A DNA stretch of 13,949 nucleotides from contig JAHBMJ010003014.1 in NCBI GenBank assembly GCA_018398765.1, positions 1 through 13,949 of the forward strand. Direction: 5' to 3'. The position numbers were made by a program, and so were the translations under genes. The notes under the pieces were generated by a model that saw only the letters and a list, made by a program, of their open reading frames with translations, was not told the origin of the DNA and did no database searches. Below, piece by piece: positions 1-8,397 of the stretch; the first letter of the stretch is position 1; every line of letters begins with the position of its first letter. This stretch comes from Chromera velia. Its lineage: Eukaryota > Sar > Chromeraceae.

Positions 1-105
<105 letters not shown>

Positions 106-192
106 GACGATGCATGTGAGAGTGGCAATCAGGTCTTTCTCTCTTACTGTACGGATTTGACATTTGTCGTCTCCCCCCCCCCTCCCCTGTAG

Positions 193-357
193 GTGGAGAT
201 TGAAAGGCTTCGAAGAGAGTACCAGGCGCAGCAGCGAAGAAAGCTTCAACAAGACAAAGCTGCAGACCTCATCGACTCCTCACAGGCTCTCGAAGAAGAA
301 AAGAGGGCGGAGGCCCTTTACCCCTCTCTGGAAGACGCAAACCGAACTGCCACATGA
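193..357 (+). CDS. 3'-terminal exon of a coiled-coil protein (gene A, partial)
   Basis: This is the last exon of a gene that begins outside the window. A long pyrimidine/C tract (169-189) ends in the acceptor CTGTAG, and from 193 the frame is open for 54 codons to TGA at 355-357. The peptide starts VEIERLRREYQAQQRRK and continues as a charged Gln/Glu/Arg/Lys-rich amphipathic helix, typical of a coiled coil, ending LYPSLEDANRTAT. The phase at the acceptor is inferred: of the three frames this one has the most protein-like composition. A longer overlapping open frame at 164-532 is rejected because it runs through the acceptor and its product has no such pattern. The family is not recognised; coiled-coil tails are not diagnostic. 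The gene converges on gene B. Confidence 0.6.
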   Translation: MEIERLRREYQAQQRRKLQQDKAADLIDSSQALEEEKRAEALYPSLEDANRTAT

Positions 358-779
358 ACAGACGGGGGGCCCTGAGAACACCATGCAGGAAATGTCCATT
401 CCGGATGAAAGGACACAAAGCCTTTCGACAAAATTGCACGGGGCCACAATTAGAGCAGACGCACAGGAATGGAAATCGTTGATGAAGAAACAGACCAAGG
501 CACTGAAGAGATACTCCTGGTCGTGCGCATGAAGACGAATATCTCAAAAAGAAGTGCAAATATCCGGCCAAACAGGGGATCTCAGATGAAAAACAACGGG
601 CAAAGGCGATATAAAAATGAAGAATACCAGTCAACTGTCTCGGTGTGATGGAATCCCACTGGCATGCACCGCATCAGAAAGATTTGAAAATGTCAGACTA
701 AAAATGACAATCAAAATGGAACAAACAGAGAGCTAGTGCTACTAGAGAGTGCTACCGCATAATAAAATTTCACTAATTA
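358..779 (+). other. Presumed 3' UTR and flank of gene A
   Basis: No supported gene. The stretch is A-rich and mixed in composition, with short chance open frames in several phases, and contains AATAAA-like sequence at 761-766 that may or may not act as a polyadenylation signal in this organism. It passes into an AT-rich island near 780. Confidence 0.4.
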
Positions 780-978
780 CTGTCATCATCATCATCATCT
801 GCCATCGCCATATGGGCCCATGGTATATCGCGCGTCTTGCGTCTGCCTGCGACTCTGGCAAGCCACAACATGCAAGGCCAACTATTAAATAATAGACCTA
901 GTAATAAACTTTGACTCAGCACCTAGCTCAATATACATATTTTTTATACACCAATCCTGTAGTGTTACATAAAGTTAA

Positions 979-1018
979 ATGTGTAACAATTACCCCTGAC
1001 CCCCCCCTTGTTACACAT
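979..1018. repeat. 11-bp perfect inverted repeat around a C-run
   Basis: ATGTGTAACAA (979-989) and its exact reverse complement TTGTTACACAT (1008-1018) flank an 18-base loop containing an eight-C run. It could form a hairpin or cruciform. The core GTGTAAC recurs at 1398-1404 and three times in the AT-rich island at 8183-8237. It may be a terminator-like or recombination structure; function is unknown. Confidence 0.75.
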
Positions 1019-1225
1019 AAAAGTATGTAATAATTAGTGTGCAATAATTCTAGATAAATCCACCGTCTCTCTTATAGCACCCCCTTTGTTCCCATCTCTG
1101 TTCTTTTTACCTGCTCAAAAGTTCTTCTTACCGCATTGCTGACGAGTCAATGACGACACCATTGCTCCAAAAGCAGTACCGTCAAACCGTCTTGAAGAAG
1201 AAGAAGAAGACGAAGATGAAACGTG

Positions 1226-1390
1226 GAATTAATATATACTAAAGTGTGTAATAATCTAGGTAATAATGCATTCCTAAATATAATAGTTTGAATTAATGTA
1301 CACTAAAGTGTATACTTAATGCATTCCTAAAAGTGATAGTTTGAATTACTGCACACTAAAGTGTGTACTAATTCATTCATCAAAATTCTA
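1226..1390. repeat. Degenerate tandem repeat, three units of about 53-64 bp
   Basis: Three successive units start at 1226, 1290 and 1343. Each opens with GAATTA, followed by a variable hexamer, ACTAAAGTGT and then a diverged ATTC-containing tail. Unit 1 carries about 11 extra bases relative to unit 2; unit 3 decays near 1390. It is non-coding and inside the AT-rich island. Confidence 0.75.
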
Positions 1391-1976
1391 TTAAAATGTG
1401 TAACAAAACAATATGTAACAAAACATTTTGAAAAAACTGATTGTATAACCCTACACGATTGGTATAATTTTTTAAAATTAAAGCATTTAACAAACTAGTT
1501 AACAAACGGTTACAAACCATTTATCAAATTAAATTAAAATAAATGAAAGCTTGTAATGCATCTCTACACTAGTCTATAGTATCAAGATTCTTATATTTGT
1601 GTATCGCGGTGCAAGCTGATTGTATCTGACACATATCAAGTTATGTCAGTAACAGTGGACCGACACGATTCAACATAATAAAACTTAAGCATATGTTTCA
1701 AGTTGAAGTTAAAATTATGTATGCTAGGGCCTAATTTCTATCTTATGAAATTCCTGGTAGTTTTTACTGATAAGAGTATTAGTGATTAGATTAGTGACCA
1801 TGCAGTAATTTTACCAGTAATCTAGCCAGTAAAATTAAACTGAGTAAATTGGCAGTAATTTTTAAAATTTCCTTGTAGTAGGTAGCTGACAGAACAAATA
1901 AAAAGGGCTAGAAGCTCATATTTTGCGTGCCAAGAAATTTTCACACCGTTAGTAACGAAACTGCCTGCTACTGTTG

Positions 1977-4900
1977 CTAGGCTTTGCTTTCAGGTTGCTG
2001 CACATTTGGTTGCTCCTCTCCTTCGCCTGCCTTTGGCCCCTGCAATGACAATCCTTCGAATTCCACTGGCAAACCGCCCATCACTCCTTCCACGCCTTCA
2101 CAGAAATTTCCCGTGGCTTCCAGAGTTCCCTTCGTTCCATGTACAGTTTCTTCTCCTCCAGCTCCTTCTTTTGCACGTGCCCCCTCAGGCTTGCTTGTCC
2201 CAGTCCCCCCGCATTGAGTCGTCCCAGACAGCACAGCTTCCGCCCCTTCCTCTTCAGCAGCCTCCTCCTCGGGTCCTGCCCCGAGCCTCCTCACGGCTTC
2301 CTGCATCCGGAATCAGAGGAACCATTCAGAAGGGGGCGTGGAGTGTGTGCTTCGCTAGAACACGCGAAGATTTTTGCGGGGAAGAGGGCGCCGCGGAAAG
2401 AAAAAATGAGAAGCCAGACAGCAAGGAACCCACACCACGCCTTTACTTTCATACAGAAAATGAAAAAGTAAACAAAAAAAAAAAGAGAAGGCAGACAGCA
2501 AGGAACCCATGCCACGCCCCAGCTTCACGTGACATTCATGGACTGCGCGGAGACCAAGTGAATCACTCCCGTTCCTTCTCAATACACACCAAGAAGCTTT
2601 GGTCGAATCATTTTTGTCCTCCCCAAGCATCGATGATTGTCCGACAGGCCGAGCTACCCCTTCAGATTCCCATCCTGTCCCCACTCACCTGTAGCCTCTC
2701 CTCTGAGGCTCCCGCAAAGAGGAACCCGACCACGCAGTTGGCTCGAAACAATGGGTGCGAGACAGCCCTGCAGCACCCTGCCAGCCAGAAAGAAGAGAAA
2801 TAAATGAGCAACTGGAAGTACAGGATGGCTAGACTTCGTTTCGACTCAAACCGGGTGGGAAATGAGGTCAACCGACACCATCGATCTCTGTCAGTATTTT
2901 TCTCTTGATAGAGAGAGAGACCAGGGAAACCTGAACAAGGGAGAGCTTGGCCGCCGATTGGAAACAATCACCAACGCGAAGAGAGACTCAGAGAGAAAGG
3001 CACAGAAACAGCAAAAGGAGAGACTGACAAAAAAACAAAAAACGCGGAAGACTCGATCACAAAAAAGAAGGGGAGAACGAAGAGAAAGCGAGCGATGAAG
3101 ATCAGACAGCCCAGGAGCAGCACCAACAGCAGGACACAACCAGCACACCCACAGACACAGCGAGAGAGGCAACTCACCCAGCTCCTCAATTCTCAAACCG
3201 AACTTTCGCACTCTGCATATCCATGCATCGCAAACAAAAGACATGCATGCACTACACACAACGACGTAACAGGAAAAAAAAAGTATGAAAGCTCTCTTGA
3301 ACCTCTGAATTTTCTCCTCTTTGATCTGACCTCTGTTTGTATGCGCGTTCTGTCCGTGTGATCGAGCAGGCTGCCATAGAGACCCATACTTTCCCTCTTT
3401 CTGGAATCTTTTGCTGGCTGGTTTCTTTTCTTGTCTCTTTGATAGCTCACAAGAGAGAAGGCAAAAAAAAAAAAGAAGGTGAGACCGTGGGGACAGATGA
3501 GAAAAAGAAAAGAAGAGGGAAACAGGGCAGGACAGGACGGTGCCCTTCTGATCAACTCAAGCAACGCTAACCTGTCGTCCGTTTCCATGAAGGTGGTCGC
3601 GCTGTCTGTGTGAAACTGCAAGGACCGATGGCAGAGCAAGTCATCCACCCAAACAATTTATGCATGCGTATAGTTTTTGTTCACAAAGCCAACGCACCCT
3701 TCACCAGAGTAGAAGAGGACGAAAGAAACAACCTGCTGGGACACCTGTCAGCAATTTGCTTTGTTCTGTAACACGCAAAGCTTTCTCTTTTCGTTCTAAG
3801 CTTGTGAATGAACGTTTCTTTCGCTTGGACCCGAATCCTGTCTTCGATTCTTTTTTCTTTTCTTTCCTTGATTTTTCTGTTTCCCTTTCGTGAGCTCCAA
3901 TCCCATTGCCCCCCCTTTCTTCGCATTCTGTGTCTGTCTATCGTCTCCTCAAATTTCGTTCAATCGAGGCTTTTCCCACTGACTGCCAAGTCCAGCGTAG
4001 GGATCAGAAGGAAAAAAGAAAGAAAGAGACAAACTGACAGGTGCGCCCGTCGAGGGGTCAATGAAATCACAGAAAGCCGTGGTTTCGTCTGCAGAAAAGG
4101 GACGGAGTCTTCTCAAGCCTACCGCATGAAGACAACGAAAACGGTCCCCTGGAAACAAGTTTTCTTACCGTACGACCAAAAGCAACAATGTTACTAACAA
4201 CAACTAAACTACCCCCTCCCCCCCCGGGGGGTCAAAGTCAGAGATCCCTGTCTGTTGACTGCATTTCAGGTGGACGTAAAAGAAAGAGGATAATTGAAGG
4301 TGAAGTGAAAATTCGCAAAGGATCTGAAGGAGTACTGAATGAGCACAGGACAGAAGCTGTGCCGAGCTAGAAATGCGCGTCTTTCTACGGCCACTCAGTC
4401 GGTCGGGGACTCACTCAGTGTGCAGCTTTCGTCTGTCTCCGCCTCTCTCACCCCTTTCACTTTTCGGATCTACTCCGCACACAGTACAGTCTCTTTACCT
4501 CCTCTCTGATCCTCTTTCTGTCTTTTCGACAGACGGACCTGCAAGAATCCACTCTCGAAGGGAAGGGAATCTCTCCACAATCTGTACAGGGCAGGCAGGC
4601 AGGCAAGAGGAAGAGGATTGGAACGAATGACGTATGTACGAACGTTCCGAATCAAGAATGTTCCACCTCATGTCACTGTTCCGAGTCTCTTTTTTCTCCA
4701 TGATCCGGCTGAAGAATTCCACACCAGAATGACACATCCCTCAGACAGACATGTGGACCCAGACACAGGCAGGCCGATAGACGCGCACACAGAAACAAAG
4801 CCTAGAAAGGAATCAGAAAGGGGCAATAGAAGAAAAGAAGAAAAGGTGGGGAAAATATGGAGACACAACCAACAAAAACGCAAAAAGCGCGCGCAAGACA

Positions 4901-5291
4901 GAAGAAGCGGCACAGAGGGCAGGAACAAAATGAGGGAGACGGAGACGGACTTCTTTGTCGCCTGTATTCGTACCGAACGAAGAACCCTCGTCAGAACAAA
5001 GACTGACTCACCGTTTTGAAGCATGCATCCCGTTCCTCCAACGTCTGAGTCGTCATTGCTGTCTGCAATCAGACACGGATAGGGAGATGGAGGATCGGCG
5101 AATCGAACCGAGCTAGGAGACGGCCAGCATAAGATGGATTGTTCGGTGTTTCTGACCATTGGGTTTTTTGTCCTCAGTGCCAGAGTGATCACTTTCACAG
5201 GGATCTTCTTGAAACTCTCGACTGGGAAGAGATCTTCGAGATCCCTCAAAGACCGCCCGGTCAGCACGTGAAGCTTGACCTCTTCGTCCAT
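1977..5291 (-). CDS. MMADHC: MMADHC/CblD cobalamin trafficking protein (gene B, 8 exons)
   Basis: CblD takes cobalamin from MMACHC and steers it towards methionine synthase and methylmalonyl-CoA mutase. Exons (minus strand): 5291-5157, 5062-5012, 4581-4539, 4088-4039, 3615-3572, 3212-3178, 2777-2689, 2300-1977. They total 771 nt, 256 residues plus TAG, with every intron GT-AG and every phase consistent. Recognition rests on ordered matches to my memory of human MMADHC: RTKNPM (residues 40-45), CDFIDPSTG (83-91), METDDR (103-108), then EELGCC (117-122) and VVGFLFAGA. Cys121 aligns with human Cys261, the thiol reported to ligate cobalt in the MMACHC complex. The start is the first ATG after an in-frame TGA; no presequence is seen, so a cytosolic form is likely unless an upstream exon exists. 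Residues from about 158 form an acidic Glu/Gly/Ala tail absent from the human protein. It is head-to-head with gene C. Confidence 0.9.
2408..2518. repeat. 34-bp imperfect direct repeat, 77-bp spacing, in intron 7 of gene B
   Basis: Copies at 2408-2441 and 2485-2518 share GAGAAG, then C or G, then CAGACAGCAAGGAACCCA, differing at only three positions. The sequence between them is A-rich and not itself duplicated. It lies wholly within intron 7 (2301-2688) of gene B and is probably a local duplication remnant. Confidence 0.8.
4212..4231. repeat. C-run/G-run palindrome in intron 3 of gene B
   Basis: C5-T-C8 is followed directly by G6, giving a perfect 12-bp C6G6 palindrome at 4220-4231. It sits inside intron 3 (4089-4538). 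It is a slippage-prone, hairpin-capable tract with no evident coding role. Confidence 0.8.
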
Positions 5292-5873
5292 CCTTCACTT
5301 CACTCAGAGACGCCGTCTCCCTTCCTCCCTTCAACGCACAAGTGAAACGTACGAAGATGCCACACGACGAATTACAACTGCAGTCAATGAATGGAGCAGT
5401 TGGTCGACCATGAGCTGACAAATCTCAGTTCGAAATCTGGAAGGCATCTTCGCACTGAAGTTCGCAGGCTTGTGTGAACTCAGTCGTGAACATGTCGTCG
5501 ATCTTAGTACCGGCGCCATACCGGCGCCAACTGCGAGCTAACGTGCGTCAAAGTACGCTTGGCCCCGGAAAGGGATTTTCAAAAAAAAGCTAAGAAGTGA
5601 TCGCACGATATCGCACGTAGACGGATATCCAATTGGAAAGAACTGTTGCGTGAATGAATCCTCTTCCTGTCAGAGAACTGTCAGGCTGACACGTACTGAG
5701 GCTGTCATTGCCTGTTAGTGGATATCCCGGCCTGTCCAGCTGTACGTTCCACTGGAATTTCTGCAAGGAGCTTGTGACGGTTTGCTTTCACAGTCGCATT
5801 TTTGATTTGAGTTTCTCCCTCACTGTCTTGCCTCGTCTAACTTGCGGGCTTTGTCTCTCTTCTCTTTGGGACA
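5292..5873. promoter_or_regulatory. Head-to-head promoter region between genes B and C
   Basis: The 582 bases between the two start codons contain no supported gene and must hold both promoters and leaders. Two tight repeat doublets stand out: TACCGGCGCCA twice in tandem (5508-5518, 5519-5529), containing the palindrome GGCGCC and resembling half of an E2F-type GCGCCAA site, and TCGCACG at 5601 and 5611, exactly 10 bp apart. The last 60 bases before gene C are pyrimidine-rich, like a leader. No TATA box is obvious. The regulatory role is inferred from position and repetition. Confidence 0.5.
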
Positions 5874-7596
5874 ATGAGTGCAGACGACTGCAGTGAGCCT
5901 CCGCCCCTCGAGGACATGAGCGAGATGCTCAACAAGATGCGCATGTCCAACCCCAGTCCGTCAGTCAATCCGGCGAGCAACAGTCTCTCAGCAAAAAGCA
6001 CCCAACAACAACAATGTCAAAAAGAGACTCCTGAGCAGTCTGGAGTCAAGGCAAAGGATCAGCAGGCTGCTCCATCCTCTCTCAAAAAAGAGGGACCCAA
6101 AATCATCGAAGTCCTTCCCGAAAAAAAGAAAGAGGAGAAGACTGAACAGCCCAAGAAAAAATCGTCCTCTGCGTTTGGCATGAGGAAAGGATTTCTCTCC
6201 GGAGGATCGAGAGAATCCAAACCAAAAGAGAAGAAGAAAGAAACCGACATAACACCCAAAATCACGTACATTGCACCGAAAAGGGACGCCAAACCGGGCC
6301 TTCAACTGCCGGAAGTGCAGGTGGGTGGGTGGGTGGCTGGATGCATGTGTACGAGATGAGAGTCTAGCCGTATTCCTCGGTCTCGGACTGAGAGAGACGA
6401 TGTGTTGCCGTTCTGCATTATTCTCTTTCCTAGCTGCTGTCTCACTGGTGTCAATATGTCTTCTTTGCTTCCGTCCTTTCTTCCATCCTTGTTGCCTTTC
6501 TGCTCCACCCTTCATCACCCTTGTATCTATTCATTCATTCATTCATTCAATTCCTTTTGATCCGCGCCTTCCTCCCTTCCTCCATTGCCTTTGTGTTCCC
6601 TCATTTCTGCTCTTTCACTTTTCTCCTGTCTCTTTTTTCTTTCTGTATTTCCTCTGCCTTCCTTCCTGTTCTTTAAAACTCTTCAGGGGACCCTCCCTGC
6701 TCCTCTTCGCTACCCTTTTTTCAGGAGTTCTTTATTCACCCTTCACCCCACCACACCACAACCAAATTTTTGCCTCGTTTTGTCGACATACCCCCTTCTG
6801 TGTATCGAAGGCCATCCATGGCACTGCAAATTGTAATCCACACCCCTTCACGTGTCGCTCTCAGTGGTTTTTCCTACAGGGCCCTGCTTTCCTCCAGGCG
6901 TTTTTTAAAAATCAACCTGATGCTGTTTATTTGTGCAGGCTGCGATGAATGCACAGATCGGACACATTCGCGAAGGATCGTGGGTGACTCCCGACTTGCA
7001 GAGAAATTTGGTGAACAACCCGGCACTCCTGCAGGGCTTCTGTAATCCAAAGTCGGTCTTTCTTTTCGGTTTTGGTAGTGGCAACTTCGTGTGTGTTTCG
7101 TTCTCTGCCCATGTGTCTGTCTGTACGTCCGTCTTTTTCAGGGGTGAAGAAGAACTATATATTCTGTTTTGTTCTCTGGCTCTCTCCCCGTGGCTTCGTC
7201 GGTTTGTTGACCTGCTTTGTCTTTTCTTGTTGGTCTACTTGCAGGTGGCTTTTGTGTTTCGCCGGAAGATTCGGTGCATTTTTTGTTTCCCTTCATTCCC
7301 CAGTACAGCATACAGTGACAAGCGTGCGATTTTGACTTTCTGCTTCTGCGTGCTTGTCTGTCTCTCTGCCTGGATGGTTCCTATGCAGAGTTCAAGACTT
7401 CATCGCCCTCGCTCAGAAGGACCCAGATGCCGCCAAGGCAAAGTACAGAGATGACCCAGAGGTTCAGAGCTTCTACACCCAATTTGCAGGCATGATGGGG
7501 AACCACTTCGGGAAACTGGCCGAACAGGAGGAGGCACAGGCCAAGCAAGCGCAGAAGGAGCAGGCAGTGGAGAACAGACGAAACTTTCTCGGTTAA
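5874..7596 (+). CDS. STI1/DP-domain-like protein with Lys-rich linker (gene C, 3 exons)
   Basis: Exons 5874-6320, 6939-7051 and 7389-7596 join in phase to 255 residues plus TAA; introns are GTGGGT...GTGCAG (618 bases) and GTCGGT...ATGCAG (337 bases). The ATG (GGGACAATGAG) follows a pyrimidine-rich leader. Residues 1-75 are polar and Ser/Gln-rich, 76-125 are Lys/Glu-rich and enclose the short motif FGMRKGFL (101-108), and 150-231 form a compact conserved-looking domain. In that domain, PALLQGFCNPKVQDFI (177-192) followed by AKYRDDPEV (204-212) and FAGMMGNHF (219-227) has the 'nonpolar-NP...helix...Y-x-DDP-EV' pattern of STI1/DP repeats, which in Hop/Sti1-type co-chaperones bind hydrophobic segments of client or Hsp70/Hsp90 systems. 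Residues 228-255 continue as a Gln/Glu/Ala helix. No TPR or J domain is present, so the precise role is unknown. It converges on gene D. Confidence 0.85.
6320..6340 (+). promoter_or_regulatory. G-rich tandem donor at exon 1/intron 1 of gene C
   Basis: The 5' splice site lies at the head of a GTGG/GTGGG iteration (GGTGGGTGGGTGGGTGG), offering GT dinucleotides at 6321, 6325, 6329 and 6333. The first keeps the frame with exon 2. The G-runs could fold as a two-tetrad RNA quadruplex over the donor; that effect is inference. Confidence 0.5.
6529..6549 (+). repeat. (TTCA)n microsatellite in intron 1 of gene C
   Basis: About five ATTC/TTCA units within a long pyrimidine-rich intron (6321-6938). The intron contains open frames in several phases, but these are by-products of its C/T-rich composition and carry no protein-like pattern. 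Confidence 0.85.
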
Positions 7597-7896
7597 GTGA
7601 CTTGTGTCTGGGGCTTGATACTAGGGCCTGATATGCGGGGTGTCGATCTGCAGATTCTGCACTTTCTCCTGTATGCTTTCGATATCATACGACGGTATGA
7701 TTATAATATAATAGTGGAATCAAATGGAGGTTTACAACTTGCAAGCTTATAGATCCACTTTATAATTAGTAGTTCATGCAAGTCTGCTAGTAGATCAAAG
7801 TGAAAAAGATTTTATAAATCACTCAAATCCGTTTTAATATGTTTTCCTACACTTATTTTCTTTCTTTCTTTTTAAATTTTTTACAACTTTGAAGAA

Positions 7897-7927
<31 letters not shown>

Positions 7928-8397
7928 AGCTAGGATAGGATAAGTCATATCATAAGTGATAAGGATAAGATTTTATAAGATTTAAGTAAATTGAGTTCCA
8001 ACTTAGGTTCCGACTTTTAAAAATTTTATGGTGACTTTTTCTCTAGCTTTTTTCTAGATCTAGTTCTAGATTTTTTTAATATTTATTTTAAATATTTTTT
8101 ATACAAGAATATTCACTAGCTATATTCTGGATTTTCTGCTTTTAGACAGTAGATTTGAGCTCTTTGGGGTGCTTAAATGTTTGTGTAACGCTAGGTGTAA
8201 CGATTTAGAGCTTTGTAGAGCTTTGTATCAGTGTAACAGTATATTACATACAAAATGTTACTAGACTTCACATTTAAAATTTTTTAAAAAAATCGGGCCG
8301 GCTTCTTGTTTTTTTTTTCTGGGTTAACACGAATTTTACATGTAATTTATTAGATCTATTATTTTTTTGTGTAGTTTTTTCTGTTTTCATCAAGGGA
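7597..8397. other. AT-rich island in the convergent C/D gap
   Basis: About 800 bases without a supported gene, sharply AT-rich from about 7680. It contains a GATT run (7901-7927), GATAAG/GGATAA repeats (about 7928-7980), T-rich and TAGATC-type sequence (8040-8110), three GTGTAAC motifs (8183, 8195, 8231) and a tandem TAGAGCTTTG doublet (about 8206-8225). It presumably includes the 3' UTRs of genes C and D. Confidence 0.7.
7901..7927 (+). repeat. (GATT)n microsatellite
   Basis: Nearly seven uninterrupted GATT units in the AT-rich island downstream of gene C. It is a simple slippage repeat with no evident function. Confidence 0.95.

Larger units (their letters stand above)
780..1976. other. 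AT-rich island in the convergent A/B gap
   Basis: About 1.2 kb with no credible coding frame. It holds a TCA trinucleotide run (about 781-800), a 10-base palindrome ATGGGCCCAT near 811, an inverted repeat (979-1018), a GAA run (about 1193-1213), a degenerate tandem repeat (1226-1390), AACAAA-rich sequence (about 1395-1530) and several CAGTAA motifs (about 1804-1860). The composition contrasts sharply with the flanking genes. It lies between the 3' ends of two converging genes. Confidence 0.7.

Noticed and set aside
164-532. 122-codon plus-strand open frame
   Set aside because: It starts upstream of the acceptor at 191-192 and is out of frame with the coiled-coil exon, which has the more credible product.
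2006-2803. 265-codon plus-strand open frame
   Set aside because: It is antisense to the last two exons and intron 7 of gene B; no protein-like pattern or plausible start context.
4668-5291. 207-codon minus-strand open frame as a single exon
   Set aside because: It contains exon 1 of gene B but runs through introns 1 and 2; in the correct frame exon 2 (TAMTTQTLEERDACFKT) gives the MMADHC match and phase continuity.
6271-6948. 225-codon plus-strand open frame
   Set aside because: It reads through the pyrimidine-rich first intron of gene C; the Phe/Leu/Ser/Pro composition reflects C/T bias, and exons 1 and 2 splice in phase around it.
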